Assembly (NCBI GenBank): GCA_000697355.1
Contig: JNEN01001216.1
Location: forward strand, 1 to 64,000
Direction: 5' to 3'
Length of the DNA stretch: 64,000 bases
Source: Syncephalastrum monosporum B8922
Lineage: Eukaryota; Mucoromycota; Mucoromycetes; Mucorales; Syncephalastraceae
Position 1 is the stretch's first letter; every line of letters begins with the position of its first letter. A program made the position numbers and the translations under genes. The notes below the pieces were generated by a model. The model saw only the letters and a list, made by a program, of their open reading frames with translations. It was not told the DNA's origin and did no database searches. Shown here one piece after another: positions 1 through 11,096 of this stretch.

Positions 1-396
1 CCCGCTTCTGAAGACGGAGCAGAGCAATTCCGATTGTGTAAGCGACAGCGAAGCAGAATCATAAAGTTGCCGAAACACAGTCTGAGGATGTGGGGTCCCG
101 CCCAGACGCATGCATCGTTTCGTGAGCAATAAACCCATCCCTGTCAATACGTGCATCAGAGAGACTCGTACGCGGACATGAAAGGTGCTAAGGAGCCTCC
201 ATATGATAGCAATTAAATCATAGAAAAATAAAGCGTGGTTTAGAGGGGAACAACGCACACGCTCAGACTTCCGTTCCCAGCGTTTAATGACAGACGCATA
301 AACGACGGACAAGAAATCCGGTCATGCCGATTCGCTTGAGAGGCGTTTCCAAAAAATTGCTGGTCAGGAGCTTTTTTTATTCTGTCGCTGTTCTTT
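1..396. other. Upstream flank, possible tail of a preceding gene
   Basis: No complete gene is seen. Reading the plus strand from base 2, an acidic, serine-rich tail of about 20 codons ends at a stop near base 64. It could be the C-terminus of a gene lying before the window, but it is too short to prove. The rest is AT-rich flank leading to the zinc-finger gene at 397. Confidence 0.2.
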
Positions 397-2186
397 ATGC
401 GAGTGTTCGTGGAATATTGCTGTCACCGCTGTGAGCAGTGCTTCGTCAGACGACAAAATCTGCATAGACACTACAAGACCATTGAGAAGCTTGATCTCAA
501 GTGTGCAAACCGCGGCAGATTCTACTACCGACTTCCTGAAGAACACACTCTCACCTATAACAAGGAGAAAGCAACCATCGTCAAGTATGCATGTCCCTGC
601 TGCGAGGACTTATTTGATGTCCTTGCCGATCTTGGTGCTCACCTTGATACCCACCGTGACAAACCTGGTGCCTCGTCAAACAGGTAAAGTATACCCCTTT
701 TTGCGCATAACGTCGACTTATCTTTGTGCCTGTTAGTTCAAATGAAATCGATAGCGTGAAAGGCTGTGAGATTGCCTGGCAACCAGAAGCTGAAGCAACA
801 AACCAAGAAATGCCAGCAACAATCTCACCAACCATCTCCCCATCGCTGCATCCTGGCGACGTCGCCGTTATTCCTATCGCTGATAATCCGCCGAGCAGAA
901 ACTTTGACGAAGCGGTACTCCATGCTTGCCAGCTATCAGGCAGTCCACTTACTGAGCAGCGGAAGACGTTGTGTATTGTCAATGCCCTTGATTTGAAACC
1001 GTTTGCCTTTTTCCAAAATGGCCTTGAACAAAATGCCCTGGCCCACGAGCACATTATTAGCAGTATCGCAGCAGACAGTGACTCAATCTCACCCATCTTG
1101 CCTTCGAAACGAACGTATGACGATATGGAGAGCGTACCTTGCACGAAGTGTACACCTGCAACCATTCCCGGCCTCGACCGTGTCCTTGCCACATCGCCAT
1201 ACAGCAAGCTGATTCGCCAAAGACAATATGTTGAGCTGTCACCAGCGATGTGCAAGATACTGAACCAAGACTGGGAATTCCACCCACAAACCCGGTTCTT
1301 CACGGCCAAAATCTTTTCAGGTGCCATCATGCACAACTTCCGCGACGGGAAGTCCGTCATGCTCAATACCGTGGAGGCCTACGGACGAACAAAGCACGTG
1401 GACGGCCACCGCGAGACATTTGGTCGCTTTAAAGACTCCACGCTGGACACGTCTCTCCCACCGCCAATCGACACAAGATACCCTGACGTTTGGCCTATCA
1501 GCTTGCGCCATGCTGACGGCGCAAAGCTCATGATTGGTACCCAGGTCTCCAATGTGTTGATCACGTCGAGTATGCGCCTCGATGCCAGGGTGAAACCCTA
1601 TGTTGGGTCAAGCAATGTGTCATTTCAGTTATCTTCGGTCGCGGACTCGCTTTGCACACGCCTCTATCTTGACTCAGTCTGCCTGGCGGAAGCACTGGCC
1701 ATCGCGCAAAGACCAGACACATCGAGCCTCTCGTCGTTCAATATAACTTATCAGCTTCGTCAAATAAGAAGCAAATTTGCAGCACCGTCTGCATACGCTC
1801 TTTGCCGCTCTTCCGGGCCCATCACACGAGCCCATGTGTGCCAGCCATACACTATCTTTACGTTGGCCGACAATGACCGTGGCAACAATCCTGGGGCAAT
1901 TCTGTTTCGTACCATTGGCGTCCTTGTGCTGAAGCACGCTGATGGTGCGCGTTTACAGAAGCGTACTGTGGAGGAATTGGCTTCCCAGGCGACGGGCAAG
2001 ACCAAGGAGCTTTTGCTCACTGTCTGTCGTTTGTTTCCCTCTGCCGAAGAAGACATGGCCATCTTGAACAATGAGGAGCTCAGCAAGCATTTGGGCACTA
2101 TGGCCAACCTCTTGATGCCATCAATCGCCAATGCTAACGACACCGTTGCCTTGCAAGTGACTCGAACCTTCGAATTCGCTGGTTGA
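397..2186 (+). CDS. Uncharacterised C2H2 zinc-finger protein
   Basis: Two exons, 397-683 and 737-2186, joined by a 53-nt GT-AG intron (684-736) that keeps phase; predicted product 578 aa. The N-terminus carries one perfect C2H2 finger (C66-x2-C69-x12-H82-x3-H86), preceded by a Cys/His-rich stretch (residues 8-25) whose spacing is not canonical, perhaps a degenerate finger. The remaining roughly 480 residues look like a folded, moderately hydrophobic domain with no membrane segment, signal peptide or motif that I recognise. A single finger argues against high-affinity DNA binding by itself; RNA or protein binding is possible. The ATG at 397 is the first in frame after upstream stops, but an additional 5' exon cannot be excluded. 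Function unknown. Confidence 0.75.
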
Positions 2187-3057
2187 GTTGACATTAGCAT
2201 GTATTCATATCATTTTCTGTATCATATATCCCCTCTTGCGCCATCCTCTGCATTAGATGTACATAAAATTTAGTATTTGCTTCTCTGTCTATAACATCTC
2301 ATTCATGATTCTGATAAAGAGTATTTTGACTCTCCAAGGCGATTCTGTGGTCCGTAGTTGAACTACTTCTCAACTGGCAAATGGCCTTTTCAACTACTCC
2401 ACTACTGGTACGCGGATTTTAACTACTCCGCAGTTGACAAGTGGCTCTTTTGGTCCCTGAAGGTGATTCTGTGGGTTGTATTTCAACTGTGACTAGCAGA
2501 ATCACCTTTCAACAATCCAAGCGGCCACTTTCCAGTTGTTAAGTAGTTAAAAGAGCCACCTGCCAGTAGTGGAAATAGTCGAAAAGGCCATTTGCCAGTT
2601 GAGGAGTAGTTTAAATACGACTCATAGACTCACCTTCAAACAATCAAAAGATCCACTTGCCAAGGTGATAATTGCCTAAAATAAAGTCAGACACCGAGTG
2701 ATCTCTGTTGAGAAGGCGGGGATCTCACTCATAATGGAGGACAGGGATAGGCATGGTCGAGAGCTATCTTCTTGTGACGACTTAGTTCTTATTGCTGCAC
2801 TGCTAGCTGTTGCATGGACCTGTCTGTAACAATCATATGAGCTTCAAAGTTCTGTATTTTGCGCTTTGACTTGTAGTAATATGACATGATAATTTGAGGT
2901 TCTTATATTCCTTGCAGCTTCTATTGGTTGAATGCACTCATGCCACCGCCCAGAACTTTCAGGCGGCTATTGGCAGGAATCTGCCCTCCATTTGGAAGTC
3001 AAACACCGCCAAAATAGTGCTTTAGCGTTTTTGCAAGTCAGCAAGCATAGTCTTATC
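2187..3057. other. Intergenic region holding a foldback element
   Basis: No open frame here looks coding. The stretch is dominated by the inverted repeat listed separately (2339-2633), followed by an AT-rich promoter-like segment before the oxidoreductase start at 3058. An in-frame ATG at 2932 would extend that gene by 42 residues, but the extension is unlike the family N-terminus. Confidence 0.6.
2339..2633. repeat. Imperfect long inverted repeat (foldback/MITE-like)
   Basis: The left arm (about 2339-2471) and right arm (about 2496-2633) are reverse complements over roughly 130 bases with scattered mismatches, separated by a spacer of about 25 bases. Both arms contain variants of AAGTGGCTCTTTTAACTACT and CAACTGGCAAATGGCC. 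The element encodes nothing obvious. Related single-arm sequence occurs at 7864-7905 and 53931-53990, so this is a dispersed family and not a one-off palindrome. It could be a non-autonomous foldback transposon; no target-site duplication is certain. Confidence 0.75.
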
Positions 3058-4409
3058 ATGAAGGAGTACGATATCGCCGTATTTGGCGCCACTGGCCTGA
3101 CCGGCAAGCACATTGTCGAGCATGTATACCAGCAAATGCCACACCTCCCGAGCAACTTTACTTGGGCAGTGGCAGGACGCAATCCAGAAGCCTTGACCGA
3201 GATTGTCAATACCTTTACAAAGCAATACCCCAACGCCATTCCACCCGCCATTATCGAGGCCAATGTTGTCAAGCGACCGACGCTCGACGCCCTGGCGAAA
3301 GCAGCCAAGGTTATTATCAACGCCGTCGGGCCGTTCCGGTTCCTGGGCGAATACGTTGTACGTGCGTGTGTCGAGCAGGGCTGTGACTATGTGGACGTGA
3401 CAGGCGAGCCTGAGTTTGTCGAGCGCATGCAGCGAACCTACCACGACCAGGCAAAGAAGAACAAGGTTACCCTCGTCCATTGCTGCGGATTCGATAGTGT
3501 AAGCAGCCCCTTTCTCTCGCGTAGGGCGAACGTAGTATATCGTGTGATCTCACGTATTTATGCCACGCCCAGATACCCGCTGACATGGGCGTCCTGTTTG
3601 TCAAGCGCCTGTTTACCGACCGCGGCTGGACACCGGCCCAGATAGAAATGGCGCTACGCGTTCATGTGGGCCCGGCAGGCATGCGGGCCGGATACGCAAC
3701 CTACGAGTCGGCAGTGCATGGCTTTGGCTCGAGCCATCTCCTCCAGGAGATCCGCAAGGTCTCTGGTCTGCCGCGCCTTCCCCCCACAGGCCCCAAACTC
3801 GCCATCCACAAATACTGCCATAAAGACGCCCTCGGTTACCTCGTCCCTTTCAAGTTCGCGGACCCGTCTGTCGTGCGTCTCTCGCAGCAGTTGATGCTCG
3901 CAGGCGCATCGGCGGTGCCTGCTGCGGTCGACAAGCCCATGCCGCCGACCGTCCAGTTCGCGGCCTACCTCGCCCTGCCTTCCCTTTTCGTCTTGATCCT
4001 GTACTACGTCTACGGCTTTGTCTTTTCCTTCCTCGCTGCCTCGCCTTGGGGCCGCAACCTCCTCCTCAACCACCCTGAACGTTTTTCGTATGGCATCTTC
4101 TCTAAAGAGCATCCCACCTCAGAACAGCTCGCCCAGACTAGCTTTGAGCTCACCCTCCGTGCCAAGGGCTACGACTCGCCTGTCGCCCAAGGCAATCTCA
4201 ACACAGCCCTCACTGCAGTCGTGAGGGGTCCCGAACCGGGCTACGTCGCCACGCCACGCATTGTTTTCCAAAGCGCGCTCACTCTTCTCCAGGGCAAACA
4301 GGACGGCACCGTCCCCACCGGTGGCGTACTCACCCCGGCCGCTGCTTTCTGGGATACCGACCTCATTGAGCGCCTTCGTTCGGTAGACATCCATTTCGAC
4401 ACAGAGTAA
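3058..4409 (+). CDS. Saccharopine dehydrogenase-like oxidoreductase (SCCPDH family)
   Basis: Two exons, 3058-3498 and 3573-4409, with a 74-nt intron; 425 aa. The N-terminus is a Rossmann nucleotide-binding fold starting YDIAVFGATGLTGKHIVEH, followed by the family blocks VINAVGPFRFLGE, YVDVTGEPEF and HCCGFDSIPADMG; the intron falls between S and I of the last block. A hydrophobic helix lies near residues 265-295 (SLFVLILYYVYGFVFSFLA). This is the trans-acting enoyl reductase/SCCPDH type found in fungi and animals, often on lipid droplets or membranes; it is not the lysine-pathway enzyme LYS1/LYS9, and its substrate is not known from sequence. It is convergent with MRD1, with 176 bases between the stops. 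Confidence 0.9.
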
Positions 4410-4585
4410 TAGAAAAAGATAAGACAAGGGCAAAAGTAGAGAGATGCATAGAGATTGTATTAAAAGAAAGGAGACAAGGAGAAAGATGGGCAAGCGTTAT
4501 GTACAAAATAAAAGATGCGTAGGGGTGTTGTAGTAATGTTTCTATTCGGATCATGCGTGCTTGTTGTTACCCCGCCAGAAAAGGA

Positions 4586-7203
4586 TTATGCCTCATCCAT
4601 GCTGTCATCCTCATCGTCGCTCAGGTCCACCTTTCGCCGCTTGCGACCGCTCATGGCTTCCTCTGCCGCGAGGTCACGTCCGGCCTTTGCCCGCAGCGAC
4701 TCGACATCATCCTCGTCCTTGGCCCACTCCAGCACCAGGTGGCGGCCGTACAAATGGATAGCTGACATGGAGTTGTACACGTTCTTGGCTTCCTGCTTGG
4801 TCATGAAATCCGCAAACGCGAAACCACGGTGGCCGCCCGTAAGTTTCTTTGGCAAGCGCAGCGACTTGAGCTGGCCATAGGCACCGAGCAACTCTCTGAG
4901 ATCTTTCGAGGTCGCCTCAAAGGGTATATTGCGAATGATGATTTTGGTCGTCTCGGGTTGCTTCTTCACAGCCTTGTCGTCCGAGCTCTTGGCGTGCGAG
5001 AACTTCAGCTGCAGCGCGTGGCCATCAAGTACGTAGCCTTGCATCGCCTTGAGTGCCTTGTTGGCTGCGTCCGTGCTGTCAAACTCGATGAAGCCAAAGC
5101 CCATGCTCAGCGTCTGACCGGGCCGCTTGGCATCAGGTTTGACGTTGATGCGCGACGCGCGATACCCATCAATGCCCATGAAAGCCCGTCGCAGCGTCTC
5201 CGGCTTGGTGCTGAAGTTCAGGTTCTTGACAAACAGCGTGGCCGATTCGCTGCCGGTGTCGACGTCCAGCAGCTCCGAGCCGCTCGCGATACGCTTGACT
5301 GTCTTCTCCTTGACATCTTCTGGGTTCACCTTGCTCTGGAACAGCCCTTCCGGGGCCTTTTCCAGGTAGATCAGCGAGTCCTTAAACCGGCGGTACGCCA
5401 GGCCCTTGAAGGCCGCACGCGCCTCGCTCGGCTCAAGAAACTCAACGACTGCCATGGTCTTGGCAGGTGGGATCAGAACACGGCCGAGATCGCCGAATTT
5501 ACCAAACAAGTCGCGCAAGTCGTCTTCGGACGTGCCGTACGGCGTGTTCTTGACCAGGATGACCGTGTCGCTGCGCTCTTTGCGACCAAACGCATCCGTG
5601 GAGATACCGTGCTTCTCGAGGAACTCTTTGGTCTCGTTCACGATCTGCGTCTCGGCAAGCGCCAAGCGGACCGCGGCGTTACCCGCATCCGCATTCAGCA
5701 CATCCGCCTTGTCGACGCCCAGACGGTCTGCAATGGACTCGGCAATGGCATCGCTCTAATATCATAGACATGAGCAAGACAAATCCCATATAGCTTCTTA
5801 TTTAAAACTTACGCTCATGTACAGAGAGTTCCAGTTAAAGTCGCTGCCAGCCATGTTGCGCCGCTTCGCTTCCTTATCGCGCTTGACCTTGCTCAACTTT
5901 TGTCCGTTGAAACCGGTAATCTCATGTTCCTGCTGCTGCGGCTTTTCTTTACCAGGCAGGACGTGCATCAGACGGCCCTGGAAAAACTGCATGTCCAATG
6001 ACTTGAAGGCCTTGACAGCGTGCTCTGGCATCATGTAGGTCACGTATGCAAAGCCCTTGGGACGTTTGGTATCTTTGGAGATCGGCATGTTGATCTATGG
6101 ACATAGAATATGAGCCAACGTGCCGATACGCCTTGGCAAACGTGGAGTTTACCTCGGAAACAGGACCAAACGCGTCAAAGCGCTCCTTGAGATCTTTTTC
6201 TGTGCACGTGTAGGGCAAGTTGCGCACAAACAGACGGCCGGTGTCTTCAATCATCTCCTCCGGTGCTTTGCCCTGCTGTGCTTCCTTCTTGGCGCCTCGC
6301 TCAGAGATGATCTCTTCTGCTGGTTTCTGCTCGGTACCCTGCGTCGTATCCGCCTCGTCCTCGTCCATATCATCCTGTTGTTCCTTTCCTTCGACCTCAT
6401 CCTCATCCTCATTCTCATCCTCATCGCCCTTGCCAGACTGCTTGGCATCTTTCTTGGGAGGCAGGTCCTCGTAGAGCTCATCATCCGAGCCAGCTGCCGT
6501 GGCCACCGCTGCAGCTTCGACTGCGGCCTGGTCCAGCTGAGGTGCGCTGTCGTCATTAGCCCAGGTCTTGCCCTTGGAACGCGCGGTCATGACATCCAGG
6601 TATTCCTGCAGCTTCGGGTTGTTCTTTGCGTCAAGTTCATGGATGTGCTTGTCGAGCTTCTCTTTCTTTTCGTTCTTTTCGCGGAAAGCGTCTGTTTCTT
6701 CAACCTTGAACTCGGGTTCCTTGGTCGTCTTGTTGATCTTTTCAAATGCAGACGAACCAGCCGAATGCTTACTCCAGGGTCGAGGGATATTTGACGAGCC
6801 ATACTATCAAACGTAGTGTTCCACTATAAGCCAATCACTCTCGTAGGTTTTTCGTCTGTTGAAAACTCACAGGAATGGCCGTCTCGACCACTATGCGAGA
6901 CATGTTGATGTACGTATTGTTAAAGTACTGCACCGCACTCAGAGCTGCCTCTTCTGTCTTGTAGCCAACGAAGCCAAATCGTCGCGAGACACCCGATCTA
7001 GACGCATTGTCAGCTTTATGTACCTGTTTAGATCGTTAAACTTACGCTGTCCGCATAAGCTTGGCGTCCGTCACCTCGCCTTGCTTTGCAAAATGTTCCC
7101 GGAGCTGATCTTCGGTCAGGTATTTGGGAAGGTTCTTTACAATTATCCGAGACCTACAATGCAGTGAGTCAACTGGTCAATGCACTCGTCAAAGGACGTA
7201 CAT
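4586..7203 (-). CDS. MRD1: Multiple RNA-binding domain protein MRD1
   Basis: Exons on the minus strand: 7202-7203 (the bases AT of the start codon), 7046-7153, 6871-6997, 6153-6803, 5813-6094, 4586-5755; 779 aa. Five RRM domains are visible: SRIIVKNLP (from residue 2), [11 protein letters not shown] (about 270), [10 protein letters not shown] (about 455), [10 protein letters not shown] (about 563) and [10 protein letters not shown] (about 660). An acidic Glu/Asp linker separates RRM1 from RRM2, and a short basic/acidic tail ends the protein. MRD1 binds pre-rRNA in the nucleolus and is needed for the A0-A2 cleavages and 18S rRNA formation. The first ATG is assembled only after splicing: AT, then a 48-nt intron (7154-7201, donor GTACGT, acceptor TTGTAG), then G in front of TCTCGG. 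Without that intron no in-frame ATG precedes RRM1. Confidence 0.93.
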
Positions 7204-8469
7204 GACAGACAATACCGATCTAACTGATCAAACACACACACACTCTGCAGAAAAAAAAAATTCAAAAACTTTAAAAATGGCAGGCGGGCATTGAATATAA
7301 TAGGCGATTTCCTAATTTGTATGTGCATCAACGCTGTCGTGTGAGACACTAGTAGATTGCATATGCAAAGAGACGACACATTTCGATGTGTACTTCTCGT
7401 TATCTGCCAAAGCTTCATGAGTGTATACCCATGCAGAATAATCTGCCCATGCATATCCTGAATTATCCAATGTCTGTATGAAAGAGATTTGTCATATCAT
7501 TAGAGAGCACCTAGTAACAGATTCTGATGGAGACTCGAAATAGAGAGGCCGCCGCTAATCTGCGGGTAAGTGTAGTATATGACTCGTTAAGTTACTACAG
7601 TACTGTATATCTGCATCTACACTTCGAGCCGTAGTCAGGAATCATTATCTCGGATAGGACAAAGCACAGCGTATGAAGCAGCATAAAAGGGGATCGGCGA
7701 CACCCGGAGAAAGCGTAACCCTACGATCACATTACTTCTCATGCATAGCAAGACGTGTACAAGCATGAAGTATGCGCAATGGTCTTTCGCGTATAGACTA
7801 GCTTGATACTTTAGTTAATAGCTATCTGATACTTGATCAGTGACCTATCACTTACCGTACGACGCAAGTGGCTCTTCTAACTACTCTTTTAACTACTCAT
7901 TTAAGTACTCATCAGCTGTTCGTCATTCACGAGCGTTAAACAGCCGGTCTTCGGTCAGTCGAGTGCTCTGGACCATGAGAACGGACTACAACTTGCTCGT
8001 TCAACCTAGACGCGACTTCGCATATAGTCACTCATTAGCTGCAAGCCACGTGAAGCTATAACGCCATACCAGCGTCAATTAGTCAGGCTCCAAAAGTCTG
8101 GGATCCTCCTCAGCAAGGCTGCGGATATGTGGCTAAGCCCAATTGTATCCCCTTACTACCTGTGCAGTCAGGACGAAGAGCCATCCTGTTGGGTTGCTTA
8201 CCATCGTTTACTAAATATGGCCTGAAGGTACTTTTCTGGGACGATTAGGAGGACGACATCAATTTAAGCCGTGGTACTGGCATTATGTTTCCCCGTTTCA
8301 GCCTAGTAAGATACGTCCTTTTGAAGCTGAACTATTACTACGCTTTGCATAAATGGGTGTTCGTTTAACTGCTCCCAAGCTCCATGAAATACACGTGACT
8401 AATTTTAGCCAATTCAGCAACACGAGCAAGAACTGACACTTGTTCCTGCTGTCCTCTTTTTGGTCCGTC
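7204..8469. other. Intergenic region between divergent genes, with a repeat fragment
   Basis: No gene is recognised. It contains A/T runs (7250-7280), a CA-rich tract in the presumed MRD1 promoter and a fragment of the foldback family at 7864-7905. Short ORFs in it have no coding character. Confidence 0.5.
7864..7905. repeat. Fragment of the foldback repeat family
   Basis: The sequence CAAGTGGCTCTTCTAACTAC and the following repeated AACTACTC units match the inner arms of the inverted repeat at 2339-2633. No inverted partner is visible nearby, so this looks like a decayed or half element. Confidence 0.5.
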
Positions 8470-10376
8470 ATGTCGTCGTCATCTGCCTTATCGTTACTTG
8501 ACGAGGCCCGGAAACAGCTAATCGACAATGAGTATGACCATGCCGCGGATGCCATTCGAGCTGCACTGCAGGTGCTTTTTGAGCGGCAGATCGCCCGCTT
8601 CCGTGAACAACAACAGCTGTCGAATGCCATGAGCGTTGCCGTCGAGCTCACACAAATACGACCCTCGGAAACGTCTGGGTACCAGTGGCAGGGGGACCTG
8701 CTCTGCGAAGAAAGTCGATATGCGGAAGCAGCTGCGATATACAAGAAAGGGTTCGCCAAGACACAGGTGGAAAGCCTGCGTGTCGCGTCTGAGACCGCCA
8801 TGGCACGACAAAACATCAAAATCGACCCCGTCCAGTATTTGCCGCCTGAAATCATCCCTCTCATCTTCAAACATGCTCCTCAGCAGCGCGTCCGCTGTCT
8901 GTTTGTTTGCAAAGGATGGTACCAGCGCCTGTTTTCGATATCCAGCATTTGGCGAGACCTCACCATCCACTACCGCCCGTCTTTGCGAGCTGTCTCGATG
9001 ACCGGCTTCAGACGCGTTCTCGGCACAAGCCTTGACTCGCTCACAATCACCACTAGGAACGGTGTCTGCTCTGCTTTTCGTCTGATAAGACAGTCTGACT
9101 ACAGATACATTAGGAAATTGAGTATGCAGAAGTGTCATCTCTTGTCTTGCTGCATAGTTCTCGGACTCACCCATACCTGTGCTTAGCCCTGAAAGATACC
9201 ACTCGGTACAAACAAAGTACCAAGCTGCTCCCAAAGTTCATCCGTGGGGCGGCACTTCTGGGTCGTCATCTGACGGAACTCACCCTTCAGTTGGACACCG
9301 GTCATGACCATCTATTGCGCTTTATCCTGACCCTTTGCCCACGCCTCGTCAGCCTCGACCTCAAAATGAACGCCATGGGCGCCGGTTTGCTACAGCTACC
9401 TATCGGAGCGCTGGAAGATCTACCAGAACCAACCGGGACTGATCTTCAACGCCTCTACTGGAGTAACATGTGGTCTGACGAAGGAAGCGCAGACGGAGTC
9501 TTTCTCCGAACATATTGCCCAAGACTCCAAGTGGTGTCTATTGAAGACGACTATAAAGGAGTCGGCTGTTCTGCATTTACCGAGATCGTTACGTCCGGCA
9601 GTCCAGAGCTGCAAGCACTGAATATTGGTATCCCCGAGTGTATTGCGATCGATTTGAAGGCGCTCCCTACACAACCAGGATCGAAAGGATTGAGAGCCCT
9701 TTTGATCAATAGGTCCTGTCTTGACTCGGACGGTATCCATCAGAAACTCCTCAGTGCACATCAAGGCACTCTCGAACACTTTGAATGGGCAGCTCATGAC
9801 CAATCCGAGGGGGCCCACACGCAGGCGTTCATACCGCTTCCCAATTTGACGGTATTGGGCTTGGTGCTGGCTTTGCCAAACTCGAGATCGATCACCTCGT
9901 TTCTCAACCACTGTCCAAAGCTGAACCGTCTTCACCTGACCCAAGTCTCTTTGAGTGACAAGATTATGGACGATATCCTGGCATTGCCTCAGCTAGAGTC
10001 CATCGAGTTTATCTACCACTACGATCACGACCAGCATCATTTTTTGGAGAGTTTGCAGCATTTTATCTCTTCTGCAGCCCGGCAGGGCGAGGATTGCCGC
10101 CTTCGCCGACTGAGCGTCTTTTACCGTGGTATCTTTCCAGACGATATCCTGGCCTCGATGGGTCACTTGCGTTCCATCACCGTCTTGAAACTGGGGTTAG
10201 TCATGCTGTCGGATGAAGGACTCCGAGGCTTTGTCGAAAATGCTCGTTCGTCTGGACTCCTCAAGCGTCTTGGAAAGTTGGAGCTTAGCTTGCCTTTGCC
10301 TCTCGCAGGCGTATTCGAAGGTCTAGGGCTTGACCTTACGATTTTCGCCTCGGCTGATCGTTTCTTTCGCTTATGA
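8470..10376 (+). CDS. F-box and leucine-rich-repeat protein with TPR-like N-terminus
   Basis: Exons 8470-9121 and 9187-10376 joined by a 65-nt intron (donor GTATGC, acceptor CTTAG); 613 aa. Residues 5-110 form helical hairpins with the Ala/Tyr pattern of TPRs (YDHAADAIRAAL, YAEAAAIYKKGF). An F-box follows at about 117-165 (YLPPEIIPLIFKHAP, then VCKGWYQ and IWRDL). The C-terminal 400 residues are degenerate leucine-rich repeats (LTELTLQLD, LVSLDLKMN, LKLGLVMLSDEGL). F-box proteins of this plan link SKP1-cullin ubiquitin ligases to substrates bound by the LRR. A shorter relative of the same plan lies at 28987-30446 on the other strand. The substrate cannot be inferred. Confidence 0.85.
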
Positions 10377-11096
10377 TGATAATCAAGAAAAAACACAAAT
10401 AGGCATTTTTTTGCATTGCGTACATACAACCCCTCCTCAATGAACTCCTATGAAACTCTAGCAGCGATACTTGACAGAGTTTTCTGTAATCTTGTATGTA
10501 AAAGATAACAAGTCGTGGGAACGGACTTGGGTGACCGAAGATTAAGTGAAGGTTGTGATGACCCGTAGCCGCAGGCAAAGGGGTTCACTCACATCCGGAA
10601 CGCAATCGAAGTGTCACCTCTGGACGAAGCGAAGCGAAGCGAGTCCCACGGCTTGTAATAATAAACGACTTGTCCTTCATTTGATATTCAGAAAGAGGGA
10701 AGAGCATACGAAGCGAAAGGATAGCAACGAGCTTTCAGCGATATGCAGTCGAGATCTATCCACTAAGCGCTGAGCAGCTTCATCAAGATAGAAGGTCTTG
10801 AACGTTACTCAAGCTCCTCCGAATACATTATGAAACTGCCGATCTACCGGATCGCATGCACTAAGTTGTATACAGAGGCCTGTGCATGTTGTACCTTCTT
10901 AAGATGCTCACATCCCCCATCCGTAAAACCGCAACGCTTACTAAGCTTACACCGTGCTTGAACACCAACGAGCGTACATGCATGGTGCATCGTCTTACCT
11001 TTACAATGACCCGATAACAAATTGCCTAGTTCAGAAAGAAAGTAATACCGTGCACTGGTGGCGATTACCAACTTTAGAAGACATAGAGTCTACGCA
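10377..11096. other. Intergenic region before the retrotransposon remnant
   Basis: No coding signal on either strand. There is a short GAAGC tandem (about 10623-10640) and nothing else of note. Confidence 0.5.

Noticed and set aside
581..1366. Long minus-strand frame of 261 codons
   Set aside because: It lies opposite the C2H2 gene, has no family features and is the mirror of a well-supported coding frame.
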